Counted from the stretch's first letter, positions 1 to 10,219 are shown. The stretch is 64,000 nucleotides of DNA from Sediminicoccus rosea (GCF_033547095.1 NZ_CP137852.1:1605501-1669500), one strand, 5' to 3'. Notes: a model not told the origin generated them from the letters alone. Made by a program: numbers and translations.

Positions 1-364
<364 letters not shown>

Positions 365-460
365 TCAAGGCAGGTCCGGTCCCCGCGCCTTGCGTGGCCG
401 CGGGGGTGCCCCCATGCTACAGCGCAGGACCTTTTCCCCTTGCCGCCAAGGTTGCCGCCG

Positions 461-1651
461 ATGAAGCCGATGAATGAGCTGCTCTCCGCCACGGGAACGA
501 CGATCTTCACCGTCATGTCCGCGCTCGCGGTGCAGCATGGCGCGATCAACCTGGGCCAGGGCTTCCCCGATTATGACGGCCCGCCCGACGTGCTGAAGGC
601 GGCTGCCGACGCGCTGATGGATGGCCGCAACCAATACCCGCCGATGACCGGCGTGCCCGAGCTGCGCCAGGCCGTCGCCGCCGCCAACAAGCGCTTCTAC
701 GGCATCGAGGTGGACCCCAATGCCGAGGTCGTCGTCACCTCCGGCGCGACCGAGGCGATCACGGCGAGCCTGATGGCCGTGCTGAACCCGGGCGACGAGG
801 TCGTGCTGATCGAGCCGCTCTATGACACCTACGTGCCGACGGTGAAGCTGCTGGGCGCCATCCCGCGCATCGTCCGCCTCAGCCCGCCCAAGTGGGAGCT
901 GCCGCGCGCCGAACTCGCCGCCGCCTTCGGGCCGAAGACCAAGGCCATCCTGTTCAACACGCCGATGAACCCGACGGGCAAGGTGTTCACCGCCGCCGAA
1001 CTCGCCTTCATCGCCGATCTCGTGACGCGGCATGATTGCTACGCCATCTGCGACGAGGTCTATGAGCACCTGACCTATGATGGCTGGAAGCACATCCCGC
1101 TGATGACGCTGCCCGGCATGCGCGAGCGGTCCTTGCGGATCGGCAGCGCGGGCAAGACCTTCAACCTGACCGGCTGGAAGGTGGGCTACGTCACCTGCGA
1201 CCGCGCCCTGCAGCCCAATGTGGCGAAGGCGCACCAGAACCTGACCTTCACCACGCCGCCCAACCTGCAGCGCGCCGTGGCGGTGGGCCTCGCCAAGGAT
1301 GACGCCTATTTCGCCTCGCTCGGCGCGGAGCTGGCGGCGCGGCGGGACATCCTGGCGGCTGGCCTCACGGAACTCGGCTTCCATGTTCTGCCGGCCATGG
1401 GCAGCTATTTCGTGACGGCCGATATCCGCTCCATCGGCTTCACCGGGGATGACGTGGCCTTCTGCCGCACCCTGACCGAGGAGGCGAAGGTGACGGCGAT
1501 TCCCGTGACGGCCTTCTACGCCGGCGAGAACCCGCCCAACCACTACGCCCGCTTCGCCTTCTGCAAGAATGAGAGCGTGCTGCGCGAGGCGCTGGCGCGG
1601 ATCGGCGCCTGGATGCAGGCGCGCCGCGCGGCCCAGCGCGTGGCGGGCTGA
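461..1651 (+). CDS. PLP-dependent aminotransferase, class I/II
   Basis: A 396-residue fold-type I aminotransferase, cytoplasmic, transferring an amino group to a 2-oxo acid. Lys232 in GSAGKTF is the expected Schiff-base lysine. Other class I landmarks are NLGQGFPD near residue 28, NTPMNPTGK (about 165-173) and CDEVYEHL (about 200). The overall pattern resembles the YbdL/DapC-like group acting on methionine, aromatic or succinyl-diaminopimelate substrates, but the substrate cannot be read from sequence. The open frame extends far upstream; the ATG at 461 is preferred because MKPMNELLSATG is where family similarity begins and the upstream part is compositionally unlike protein. It is divergent from glnB. 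Confidence 0.88.
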   Translation: MKPMNELLSATGTTIFTVMSALAVQHGAINLGQGFPDYDGPPDVLKAAADALMDGRNQYPPMTGVPELRQAVAAANKRFYGIEVDPNAEVVVTSGATEAITASLMAVLNPGDEVVLIEPLYDTYVPTVKLLGAIPRIVRLSPPKWELPRAELAAAFGPKTKAILFNTPMNPTGKVFTAAELAFIADLVTRHDCYAICDEVYEHLTYDGWKHIPLMTLPGMRERSLRIGSAGKTFNLTGWKVGYVTCDRALQPNVAKAHQNLTFTTPPNLQRAVAVGLAKDDAYFASLGAELAARRDILAAGLTELGFHVLPAMGSYFVTADIRSIGFTGDDVAFCRTLTEEAKVTAIPVTAFYAGENPPNHYARFAFCKNESVLREALARIGAWMQARRAAQRVAG

Positions 1652-1682
1652 AGCCTCGGGGCGGCCCGTCGCGCGGGCCGGG

Positions 1683-1711
1683 TTGACGCAAACCGCATCG
1701 CGGGCCTATCC
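1683..1711 (+). promoter_or_regulatory. Probable sigma-70-type promoter of tRNA-His
   Basis: A TTGACG -35 element (1683-1688) and a CTATCC -10 element (1706-1711) are separated by 17 bp. This is close to the alphaproteobacterial pattern CTTGAC-N17-CTATAT. Transcription would start about 6 bp before the tRNA at 1724, as expected for a tRNA gene. Inferred from sequence only. Confidence 0.5.
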
Positions 1712-1723
1712 AGCGCCGCGTGC

Positions 1724-1800
1724 GGCGGTCGTAGCTCAGGTGGTAGAGCGCCAGGTTGTGGTCTTGGATGTCGCGGGTTCGAGTCCCGTCGATCGCCCCA
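1724..1800 (+). tRNA. tRNA-His (anticodon GTG)
   Basis: A full cloverleaf can be folded. The acceptor stem GCGGTCG pairs with CGATCGC, with one G-U pair. An extra G at 1724 faces discriminator C, the hallmark G-1 of tRNA-His. The anticodon stem CCAGG/CTTGG encloses GTG at 1758-1760, the T-arm carries GGTTCGAGTC, and the terminal CCA is encoded. Confidence 0.96.
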
Positions 1801-1818
1801 TCTCTTCCCTCATCATGA

Positions 1819-2799
1819 TCATCCCAGGGCCTCGCGCCCATGCGGGGCCGTGAAGTCCAGCTCCGGCCCCACGGGCAGGATGCCGCCCGGGTTCAGCTGC
1901 CGGTGGCTGAGGTAGTAGTGCCGGCGGATATGGTCGAAATCCACCGTCGCCGCGACGCCGGGCCATTGGTAGAGCTCCCGCAGCCAGCCCCAGAGGTTGG
2001 GATGATCCAGGATGCGGCGACGGTCGCAGCGGAAATGGCCGACATAGACCGCATCGAAGCGCACGAGCGTGGTGAAGAGCCGCCAGTCGGCCTCCGTCAC
2101 CTGGCCGCCCAGCAGGTAGCGTGAGCGGGACAGCCGCGCCTCCAGCTCGCCCAGCATCTCGAAGAGCGGGCCGATCGCCGCGTCATAGGCGGCCTGGCTG
2201 CGGGCGAAGCCCGCCTGGTACACGCCGTTGTTGACGGCCGCGTAGATGCGCGCGTTCAGCGCATCAATCTCCGGGCGCAGCGCCCGAGGGTAGAAATCGC
2301 CGGGGCGGGCGCCGATTCCGTCGAAAGCGGAATTGAGCATGCGGATGATCTCGGCGGATTCATTGTTCACGATCCGCCCGCGTGCCTTGTCCCAGAGCAC
2401 CGGCACAGTGACGCGCCCCGTGTAGCTGGGCTCGGCCGCGCTGTAGAGCTCGTGCAGATGCGCGGCGCCGCGGACGGGGTCGGGCACCACGCCGGGGGCG
2501 GGCGAGAAGCCCCAGCCCTGTTCGCCCATCAGCCAATGGGTGACGGAGACGGAGATCATCCCCTCCAGCCCCTTCAGCGTCCGGAAGATCAGCGCGCGAT
2601 GCGCCCAGGGGCAGGCGAGGGAGACGTAAAGGTGATAGCGCCCCGCCTCCGCCGCGAAGCCGCCCTCGCCGCCGGGGCCGGGGGCGCCGTCCGGCGTGAT
2701 CCAGTTCCGGAATTGCGACTCGCGGCGGATGAAGGCGCCGCCCGCGCTGGCGGGCGGGGGCTCCTCGCTGGTCCAGGCGCCATGCAGCAGCAGGCCCAT
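1819..2799 (-). CDS. yqjG: Glutathionyl-hydroquinone reductase (YqjG/ECM4 type GST)
   Basis: A 326-residue Xi-class glutathione transferase that reduces glutathionyl-hydroquinones to hydroquinones with GSH; cytoplasmic. The catalytic Cys63 sits in SLACPWAHR, typical of this class, which uses Cys where other GSTs use Tyr or Ser. It is followed by the family stretches SVTHWLMGEQGW and VPVLWDK (a thioredoxin-fold beta strand with cis-Pro). The C-terminal helical domain holds NGVYQAGFARSQ and RFDAVYVGHF. Length is normal for the family. The start codon is 5 bp from the end of the DMT transporter gene, so the two are probably co-transcribed. Confidence 0.92.
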   Translation of the reverse strand: MGLLLHGAWTSEEPPPASAGGAFIRRESQFRNWITPDGAPGPGGEGGFAAEAGRYHLYVSLACPWAHRALIFRTLKGLEGMISVSVTHWLMGEQGWGFSPAPGVVPDPVRGAAHLHELYSAAEPSYTGRVTVPVLWDKARGRIVNNESAEIIRMLNSAFDGIGARPGDFYPRALRPEIDALNARIYAAVNNGVYQAGFARSQAAYDAAIGPLFEMLGELEARLSRSRYLLGGQVTEADWRLFTTLVRFDAVYVGHFRCDRRRILDHPNLWGWLRELYQWPGVAATVDFDHIRRHYYLSHRQLNPGGILPVGPELDFTAPHGREALG

Positions 2800-2803
2800 C
2801 GGC

Positions 2804-3679
2804 TCAATCCCTCCGGCCCGTGGCGGGTTGCAGGAACTGGCTGGCGACGATGCTGCCGATCACCACCGCCATGCCCAGCATCTGCACCGGCGAGAGCGTC
2901 TGGCCCAGCACCATCCAGCCCAGCAGCACGGCCGAGACCGGGCTGAGCAGGCCGAGCGGCGCGACCACGCCGGGCCCGAGCCGCCCGATGCCGCGGAACC
3001 AGAGGATGTAGGTGCCCGCCGCGCCGATCAGCCCGAGCCAGGCCAGGCCGATGGCGCCCCGGGCGGAGAGCTCCGGCAGGGGCGGGTGCCACCAGAGCAG
3101 CAGCGGCAGGAGGACGAGGCCGCCCGCGGTGAGCTGCCAGGCCGTGAAGGTGAGCGGCGAGACGGGCGGCTGCCACTTGCGCGTCAGCACCGTGCCCGCC
3201 GCCATGCCGATGGCACCGGCCAGGCCCGCCGCGATCCCCCACATGTCCAGCGCGGCGCCCGGGGCCAGCACCAGCAGCGCCACGCCCAGCATGCCGGCCA
3301 GCGCGGCCAGCACGGCGGCGGGCCGGATGGTGCTGCCCAGGACCGGGGCGGCCAGCAGCAGGACGAAGAGCGGCTGGATCGCCCCGACCGTCGCCGCCAC
3401 GCCGCCGGGCAGGCGATGCGCCGAGATGAAGAGCATCACCCAGAAGAAGGAGAAGTTGAGGATGCCCAGCACCAGGGCTCGCGCCCACCAGATGCCCTGC
3501 GGCAGCTGACGGACGAGCAGGAGCAGCAGCAGTCCCGCCGGCAGCGCGCGCAGCAGGGCGAGCGCCAGGGAATCCCAGCCGCCCAGCAGCTCCGTGGTGA
3601 CCAGGTAGGTGCTGCCCCAGATGGCGGGGGCGAGGGCGGTGAGGGCGAGGTCCCCAAGGGGGGGTGTTGCACGGGGCAT
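2804..3679 (-). CDS. EamA/DMT-superfamily transporter
   Basis: A 291-residue inner-membrane protein with about ten hydrophobic segments arranged as two EamA repeats. The N-terminal part reads APAIWGSTYLVTTELL, the usual entry into TM1 of RhaT/YedA-like exporters, and the second repeat ends with GLLSPVSAVLLGWMVLGQ. Members export amino acids or other metabolites; the substrate is unknown. It is transcribed divergently from the MarR regulator at 3758, with two palindromes between them, so it is the likely target of that regulator together with the downstream glutathionyl-hydroquinone reductase. Confidence 0.85.
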   Translation of the reverse strand: MPRATPPLGDLALTALAPAIWGSTYLVTTELLGGWDSLALALLRALPAGLLLLLLVRQLPQGIWWARALVLGILNFSFFWVMLFISAHRLPGGVAATVGAIQPLFVLLLAAPVLGSTIRPAAVLAALAGMLGVALLVLAPGAALDMWGIAAGLAGAIGMAAGTVLTRKWQPPVSPLTFTAWQLTAGGLVLLPLLLWWHPPLPELSARGAIGLAWLGLIGAAGTYILWFRGIGRLGPGVVAPLGLLSPVSAVLLGWMVLGQTLSPVQMLGMAVVIGSIVASQFLQPATGRRD

Positions 3680-3693
3680 GGGGCGGGTCCGAT

Positions 3694-3711
3694 TATCTTG
3701 ACTTCAAGATA
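3694..3711. promoter_or_regulatory. Palindromic operator 1 (MarR-type)
   Basis: TATCTTGACTTCAAGATA is a perfect inverted repeat, two 8-bp arms around a 2-bp spacer. This layout suits a dimeric winged-helix MarR protein. It lies 15 bp upstream of the transporter start and within the divergent promoter region. Confidence 0.72.
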
Positions 3712-3719
3712 ACATCGAA

Positions 3720-3737
3720 TGTCTTGAGTTCAAGATA
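3720..3737. promoter_or_regulatory. Palindromic operator 2 (MarR-type)
   Basis: TGTCTTGAGTTCAAGATA repeats operator 1 with the same core TCTTGA-N2-TCAAGA and one mismatched pair in the outer arms. Its centre is 26 bp from that of operator 1. It ends 20 bp before the marR start, which fits autoregulation. Confidence 0.7.
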
Positions 3738-3757
3738 TCCCGGCGGCACAAGAACGC

Positions 3758-4270
3758 ATGGACCATCTCGACCTCGTCCTCGCCCAATGGGCCCGCGAAA
3801 GGCCCGACCTCGACACCGGCCCGATGGGGCTGATCGGCCGCGTGCTGCGCCTCTCCCGCCACCTGATGCGCGAGATGGAGGCAACGCTCGCTTCCCATGG
3901 GCTGAACTTCGCGAGCTTCGACGTGCTGGCGACGCTGCGCCGCGCGGGCCCGCCCTTCGCGCTCTCGCCGAATGACCTGCTGGGGACGATGATGATCACC
4001 TCCGGCACCATGACGCACCGCGTGGACCAGCTGGAAAAGGCGGGCCATGTGCGCCGGAAGCCCAACCCGGAGGATGGGCGCAGCGTGCTCATCACCCTCA
4101 CCCCCGCGGGACGGGCGCTGGTGGACCGCGTGCTGGGCGCGCATGTCGCGACCCAGGCGCGGCTGGTGGCCGGGCTCGGCCCGGCCGAGCGCGCGGCGCT
4201 GGGCCCGCTGCTCTCGGCCTGGCTGGCCGCGCTGGAGCCGCCGCCCGAGGCGCTTTCCCAATCCGCGTGA
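3758..4270 (+). CDS. MarR-family transcriptional regulator
   Basis: A 170-residue winged helix-turn-helix protein. The DNA-binding domain spans about residues 50-125: FDVLATLRRAG, then the recognition-helix region MMITSGTMTHRVDQLEKAGHV, the wing PNPEDGRSVLI and the strand LTPAGRALVD, all typical of MarR. Terminal helices would form the dimer interface. It probably represses itself and the divergent exporter/hydroquinone-reductase pair until a phenolic or other toxic ligand binds. The ligand is not predictable, but the reductase neighbour makes quinones or phenolics plausible. Confidence 0.9.
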   Translation: MDHLDLVLAQWARERPDLDTGPMGLIGRVLRLSRHLMREMEATLASHGLNFASFDVLATLRRAGPPFALSPNDLLGTMMITSGTMTHRVDQLEKAGHVRRKPNPEDGRSVLITLTPAGRALVDRVLGAHVATQARLVAGLGPAERAALGPLLSAWLAALEPPPEALSQSA

Positions 4271-4308
4271 TTGCCTCTACACCCGGCGCAACAACCCTGG
4301 AGGAAACC

Positions 4309-5268
4309 ATGTCCCTGCGCCGCATCCTGCTGGCCGGCCTTGCCGCCTTCGCGCTCGCCTCGCCCGCCGCCGCCTTCCCGGACCGGCCGATCCGCCTCGT
4401 CGTCCCCTTCGCCGCCGGCGGCGCCACCGATGTGGGCGCCCGCGTGCTGGCCGAGGCGATGTCCGCCCACCTGCCGCAGCCCATCGTCGTCGAGAACCGC
4501 GTGGGCGGTGCCGGCATCGTCGCCTCCGAAGTGGTGGCGCGCGCCCCGGCCGATGGCCATACGCTGCTGATCAACAACACCTCACACTCGGTGCTGCGCC
4601 TCGTCGTCCCCAATGCGCCGATCGACGTGACCACGGCGCTCTCGGCCGTCTCCATCCTCTCGGAGATGCCGATGGTGATGCTGGTGGCCAACAACCACCC
4701 GGCGCAGAACGTGCGCGAGTTCATCACCATGGCGCGCGCGGCCCCCGGCCGCTTCGACTATGGCAGCACCGGTGGCGGCGGCACGCTGCAGATGGCGGCG
4801 CTGCTCTTCCTCAACGCTGCCGGGCTCGAGCTGAACGAGATCCCCTATCGCGGCGGCGCGCCCGCCACGCTCGACCTCGCGGCCGGGCGCATCGCCATGG
4901 TCTTCGACGTGGCGCTGACCGGCGTGCAGACCGCCCGCGGCGGCCAGGCCCGCGCCTTCGCCGTCACCAGCGCCGGCCGCAGCCCGGCCCTGCCCGATGC
5001 GCCGAGCCTGCGCGAGATCGGCCTGGATGCCGAGATGAATGTCTGGCAGGCGATCTTCACCGCCAGCGCCACGCCGGCCCCGGTCAAGGCCACGCTGCAA
5101 CGCGCCATCGCCGCCGCCATGGGCACCGAGGCCATGGCCCGCCGCATGGCGGAACTGGGCGCCGACCGCATCGTCGCCAATACGCCCGAGGAGGCGCAGC
5201 GCTACGTCACGGCCGAGGTCGCGCGCTGGGAGACCCTGCTGCGCGGGCGCATCACGCCGGCACGCTAG
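4309..5268 (+). CDS. Tripartite tricarboxylate transporter receptor (Bug family)
   Basis: A 319-residue periplasmic binding protein with a signal peptide (MSLRRILLAGLAAFALASPAAA). The mature start FPDRPIRLVVPFAAGGATD is the signature of TctC/Bug receptors, and VENRVGGAGIVASEVVA and EIPYRGGAPA follow. Such receptors bind carboxylates or related small acids; no TctA/TctB membrane subunits lie nearby. The ATG at 4309 has AGGAAACC just before it and begins the signal peptide, so it is preferred over the in-frame ATG at 4267. The following genes encode a two-component pair, suggesting linked sensing. Confidence 0.9.
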   Translation: MSLRRILLAGLAAFALASPAAAFPDRPIRLVVPFAAGGATDVGARVLAEAMSAHLPQPIVVENRVGGAGIVASEVVARAPADGHTLLINNTSHSVLRLVVPNAPIDVTTALSAVSILSEMPMVMLVANNHPAQNVREFITMARAAPGRFDYGSTGGGGTLQMAALLFLNAAGLELNEIPYRGGAPATLDLAAGRIAMVFDVALTGVQTARGGQARAFAVTSAGRSPALPDAPSLREIGLDAEMNVWQAIFTASATPAPVKATLQRAIAAAMGTEAMARRMAELGADRIVANTPEEAQRYVTAEVARWETLLRGRITPAR

Positions 5269-5362
5269 GGGGATCGCGGCAGGCCGGGGCCGTGCGGGAA
5301 ACCATCCCGGCCGGCGTGAAGCCGTGGCGGGTGCGGCCCGTCTCTGGCATGCTCCGCCGGTC

Positions 5363-7579
5363 ATGAGCACCGAGAGACCGGCCCCGAGCCTGCGCCGCCA
5401 CCTGCTGCGCCTCGCCGTGCTCATGCTGCTGCCCGCGACGCTGCTGGGCGGCTGGCTGACCATGGAGCTGGCGGCCCGCCTGAAATCCGACACCGAGGCG
5501 CTGCTGGCCAGCGGCGCGCGTTCGCGCGCGCTGGCGGTGGAACGCGACCTGGAGGCGGCGGTTCTGCTGCTCCAGTCGCTCGCCACCTCGCCGCATCTGG
5601 ACGCCGGCGAGGCGGGCCTGGCCGCCTTCCATGCCCAGGCGCGGGAGGTGGTGGCGCCGCTCGGCAGCTTCGCCATCTTCGTCCGGCGGGAGGAGCCGCG
5701 GCGGCAGCTGGTGAACAGCCGCCTGCCGCTCGGCAGCACGCTGCCGACCATGCTGGAGGACGGCGCCGCCGCGCGGGCGATGCGGACCGGCCAGCCGGCC
5801 TTCCGCGAGCCGCTGCTGCTGCCCCGGATCGAGCAGAACCTGGCCAGCGTCGCCGTGCCGGTGCGCCGTGACGGGCAGGTGGTGGGCGCGCTCTCCATGC
5901 CGATCCTGCCATCCCGCCTGGCCGCGCTGCTGCGCCAGCCGGTCGGCCAGATCGGCTCGGCCGGCTTCATCATCGCCCCGCCGGACGGGCTGGTGGCGAG
6001 CCTCGTCTTCGCCGACGGCGCCTCCGACCCCTGGACCATTCCGCCCGGCTTCCTGGAGCGCCTGGGCCCGGCCGCGCGCGGCATCATCCGCGCCCCGGGC
6101 CCGGTCGGCGAACCCCTGCTGATGGCCTTCGAGCGCGTGCCGCTCAACGGCTGGATCGTCATCCTCGCCGCCACCGAGGCGGAGGAGCAGGCGGCCTGGC
6201 TGCAGCCCGCGCTGAATGCGGCCGCACTCGCGCTCGGCGTCGTGCTGCTGCTGGCGCTGCTGACCATCCGCTTCATCCAGCGGCTGATCCGCCCCCTGTC
6301 GCGCCTGACGAGCGACACCCGCCAGGCGCCCCCCGGGGGGCTGCGCGTCGCGGAGTTCGAGGCGCTGGCCGCCGCCGTGGCCGAGGCGCGGCGCGCCCCC
6401 CTGCGGGAGGCCGAGGCCTCGCGCGAGCTGGTGGCGCAGACCATCGCGCTGGCGCGCGAGGTGGAGGATGACCGGCAATTGCTCCGCTCGGTCATGGAAT
6501 CCGTGCCGGACGAGATCTTCGTGAAGGATGCGCGGCTGCGCTACGTCATGGTGAACCGCGAGGTGGCGCGCGTGATCGGGCGGCCCGAGGGCTATATCCT
6601 GAACCGCACGGATGAGGAGCTGCTGGATGCCGAACTGGCCGCCCGGCTCGGCGCGATCGACCGCGAGGTGATGCGCAACGGCGTGATCCACGAATACGAG
6701 AGCGCGATGGCCATGCCGGGCCATCCGGGGGAGGAGCGCACCTATTTCGTCGTGAAGGCGCCCTGGCGCGATTCCACCGGGCAGGTCGTCGGCCTCGTCG
6801 GCGTGGCGCGCGACGTGACGCGCCGCCGCGCGACCGAGCAGCGGTTGCGCCAGGCGGAGGAGGCGATGCGCCGCATCGCGCGCGCGGACACGCTCTCCGC
6901 CATGAGCATGGGCGTCGCGCACGAGCTGAACCAGCCGCTGACCGCGGCCGGCAATTTCCTGCGCGCGGGGATGCGCATGCTGCAAGGCGAGCAGCCGGAC
7001 CAGAAGCGCGTCGCCGCCGCGCGGGACGCAATGCGCGAGGCGGCGAACCAGGCGCTGCGCGCAGGCGAGATCCTGCGCCGCCTGCGCGACTTCATCGGCC
7101 GTGGCGAGACGGAGCAGCAGCTGGTCTCGCTCGGGCCGCTCGTGGCCGATGGCGCGGCGCTGGTGCGCGCGGCGCAGGGCACGGATGCGCCGCAGATCGC
7201 GCTCGACCTCTCGGTCTCGGGCTGCGTCGTGATGGCCGACCAGGTCCAGCTCCAGCAGGTCTTCGTCAACCTGCTGCGCAACGCCATCGAGGCCACGGAA
7301 GGGCTTGCCGACCGCGGCATCGCCGTCAGCCTGCAACGGGAGGGGGGGCGTGCCGTACTGAGTTTCCGCGACGCGGGCCCCGGCCTGCCGCCCGAGGTGC
7401 GAGAGCGCCTGTTCCAACCCTTCGTCAGCACCAAGGAGAGCGGCATGGGCATCGGCCTTTCCATCTGCCGCGCCATCATCGAGGCGCATGGCGGGCGCAT
7501 CTCGGCCCCCGCCGGCGAGGGCCGCGGCACGGTGATCCGCATCGAGCTGCCGCTCAGCCAGGCGGCGCTCGCGGCATGA
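5363..7579 (+). CDS. Membrane sensor histidine kinase with PAS domain (FixL/DctB-like)
   Basis: A 738-residue inner-membrane kinase. TM1 (about 17-37) and TM2 (about 290-310, ALALGVVLLLALLTI) flank a periplasmic sensory region of about 250 residues, probably a Cache-type fold. A cytoplasmic PAS domain follows (VMESVPDEIFVKDARLRY, about 375-490). The phospho-acceptor is His520 in AHELNQPL, the DctB/FixL-type HisKA motif. The ATPase domain shows N box FVNLLRNAIEA, G1 DAGPGLPP and G2 GMGIGLS. Its last codons overlap the regulator start as ATGA, so the two form a pair. The signal is unknown; the Bug receptor just upstream hints at an organic acid. Confidence 0.9.
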   Translation: MSTERPAPSLRRHLLRLAVLMLLPATLLGGWLTMELAARLKSDTEALLASGARSRALAVERDLEAAVLLLQSLATSPHLDAGEAGLAAFHAQAREVVAPLGSFAIFVRREEPRRQLVNSRLPLGSTLPTMLEDGAAARAMRTGQPAFREPLLLPRIEQNLASVAVPVRRDGQVVGALSMPILPSRLAALLRQPVGQIGSAGFIIAPPDGLVASLVFADGASDPWTIPPGFLERLGPAARGIIRAPGPVGEPLLMAFERVPLNGWIVILAATEAEEQAAWLQPALNAAALALGVVLLLALLTIRFIQRLIRPLSRLTSDTRQAPPGGLRVAEFEALAAAVAEARRAPLREAEASRELVAQTIALAREVEDDRQLLRSVMESVPDEIFVKDARLRYVMVNREVARVIGRPEGYILNRTDEELLDAELAARLGAIDREVMRNGVIHEYESAMAMPGHPGEERTYFVVKAPWRDSTGQVVGLVGVARDVTRRRATEQRLRQAEEAMRRIARADTLSAMSMGVAHELNQPLTAAGNFLRAGMRMLQGEQPDQKRVAAARDAMREAANQALRAGEILRRLRDFIGRGETEQQLVSLGPLVADGAALVRAAQGTDAPQIALDLSVSGCVVMADQVQLQQVFVNLLRNAIEATEGLADRGIAVSLQREGGRAVLSFRDAGPGLPPEVRERLFQPFVSTKESGMGIGLSICRAIIEAHGGRISAPAGEGRGTVIRIELPLSQAALAA

Positions 7580-8202
7580 GTGGCCCGCTGGTCCATGTGG
7601 TGGATGATGACGAGGCGGTCCGCCGCTCGCTCGCCATGCTGCTGGAGTCGATGAGCCTGCGGGCGACGACCTATCCGAGCGCCGAGGCGCTGCTCGCCGT
7701 CGCCGCCGCGCCCGAGGGGCTGGAGCCGGGCTGCATCCTGCTCGATGTCCGCATGGAGGGGATGGACGGGCTGTCGCTGATCGAGGTGCTGCGCCGCCAG
7801 GGCGTGAGCCTGCCCGTGGTGGTGGTGACCGGCCATGCCGACGTGCCGCTGGCCGTGCGCGCGATGCGCGCGGGCGCGCTGGATTTCGTCGAGAAGCCCT
7901 ATTCGGAGGAGCGCATCCTGGAGGCGGTCGGCGGCGCGCTCACCGCGCTGCGCACGGCCGACCAGCGCCGCGCGCTGGAAATCCAGGCCGAGGCGCAGGT
8001 GGCCGCCCTCTCGCCGCGCGAGAGCGAGGTGCTGGCCGGGCTGGTTGCCGGCAAGCCCAACAAGGTGATCGGCTATGAGCTCGGCATCAGTCCGCGCACG
8101 GTGGAGGTGCACCGCGCCAACCTGATGGAGAAGCTCGGCGTGCGCAGCCTGCCCGAGGCGGTGCGGATCGGCCTCGCCGCGGGGATCTCGCCGGAGCGCT
8201 AG
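7576..8202 (+). CDS. FixJ-family response regulator
   Basis: A 208-residue cytoplasmic regulator. The receiver domain (1-120) has acidic residues VVDDDE, phospho-acceptor Asp57 in LLDVRM, Thr in VVVTGHAD and Lys in VEKPY. The LuxR-type helix-turn-helix (about 140-200) reads LSPRESEVLAGLV and ISPRTVEVHRANLMEKLGV. It overlaps the upstream kinase by 4 bp. It probably activates carboxylate-uptake genes, by analogy with FixJ/DctR-type regulators; the target is inference. Confidence 0.92.
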   Translation: MSGPLVHVVDDDEAVRRSLAMLLESMSLRATTYPSAEALLAVAAAPEGLEPGCILLDVRMEGMDGLSLIEVLRRQGVSLPVVVVTGHADVPLAVRAMRAGALDFVEKPYSEERILEAVGGALTALRTADQRRALEIQAEAQVAALSPRESEVLAGLVAGKPNKVIGYELGISPRTVEVHRANLMEKLGVRSLPEAVRIGLAAGISPER

Positions 8203-8217
8203 TGGCCGTGGGCCGCC

Positions 8218-9078
8218 TCAGGCGGCAGCGGCGAGGGTCTCTTCCTGGGCCCGGCGCAGGTCGATGCGCGCGCGCAGCGGCAGGTGGTCCGAGGCGAGGC
8301 GCGCGAGCGGCGAGGCATGCGCCTCCACGCCGGCCAGCATGTCGCGCGGGTGGGCCAGGATGCGGTCCAGCGCGAGGAAGGGGAGGCGCGAGGGGAAGCT
8401 CGGCTCGCCCGGGTCGAGCGGGCCGAAGAGGCTCTCCAGCGGCACGAGCGAGGAGGGGATGCCCGGCCGCCACTCGTTCAGGTCGCCCATCAGCAGGGTC
8501 GGCATGGGGCTGCCGCTGCGGATCGCCTCCAGCAGCGCCTCCGCCTGCATGGCGCGGTGGCGCCGCAGCAGGCCGAGATGGGCGGCGACGACGCGTACGC
8601 GGCCGGCGGGCAGCTGCAGTTCGGCCACCAGCGCGCCACGCGCCTCGGCCCCGGGCAGGTGCAGGCGGCGCAGCCGGACCAGCCGCGCCTGGCGCACCAG
8701 GATGGCATTGCCATGCCAGCCATGGCCGCCCGGCGTGTCCGAGACATGCAGCATGGTCAGGCCGGTGCGGCGCTCCAGCGCCGCCGCGTTCAGCAGCCCG
8801 GTGCGCTGGCCGAAGCGGCGATCCACCTCCTGCAGGGCCAGCACATCGGCCTCGAGCTCGGCGATGACGGCGGCGATGCGGCCGGGGTCGAAGCGATTGT
8901 CCACGCCCACGCATTTGTGGATGTTGTAGGAGGCGACGGTGAGGCAGCCTTCCTCGCGCGGGGCGGCGGGCCCGGCGGGCTTGCGGCCGCGCAGGATGGC
9001 GCCGCCCAGCTTGCGCAGGGCGCCGTGCAGTTCGAGCGGCAGGGCAGTCCGTGGCGGGCGCGGCGGCGGGGTGGGCAT
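8218..9078 (-). CDS. Endonuclease/exonuclease/phosphatase-family protein
   Basis: A 286-residue member of the DNase I-like metal-dependent phosphoesterase fold. Landmarks in order are VASYNIHKCVG, LQEVDRRF (metal-binding Glu), GNAILVR, VVAAHLGLL (catalytic His region), MGDLNEW (Asp-x-Asn) and ASDHLPLRARI (Asp-His at the active site). Members cleave nucleic acids or phosphoesters; the substrate here is unknown. The ATG at 9078 is preferred; the frame can extend to an ATG at 9162, but the added residues come from an AT-richer, non-protein-like stretch. No signal peptide is seen. Confidence 0.82.
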   Translation of the reverse strand: MPTPPPRPPRTALPLELHGALRKLGGAILRGRKPAGPAAPREEGCLTVASYNIHKCVGVDNRFDPGRIAAVIAELEADVLALQEVDRRFGQRTGLLNAAALERRTGLTMLHVSDTPGGHGWHGNAILVRQARLVRLRRLHLPGAEARGALVAELQLPAGRVRVVAAHLGLLRRHRAMQAEALLEAIRSGSPMPTLLMGDLNEWRPGIPSSLVPLESLFGPLDPGEPSFPSRLPFLALDRILAHPRDMLAGVEAHASPLARLASDHLPLRARIDLRRAQEETLAAAA

Positions 9079-9172
9079 GCGGCTTTCTTTGCGGGAGCCC
9101 TCTCCATATGGGAGGTGCTGCGTGGAGCGAAACGTTTTCGCGCCGCCTTGCAAAGAATCCATGAAGCTCGCC

Positions 9173-10218
<1,046 letters not shown>

Positions 10219-10219
<1 letters not shown>

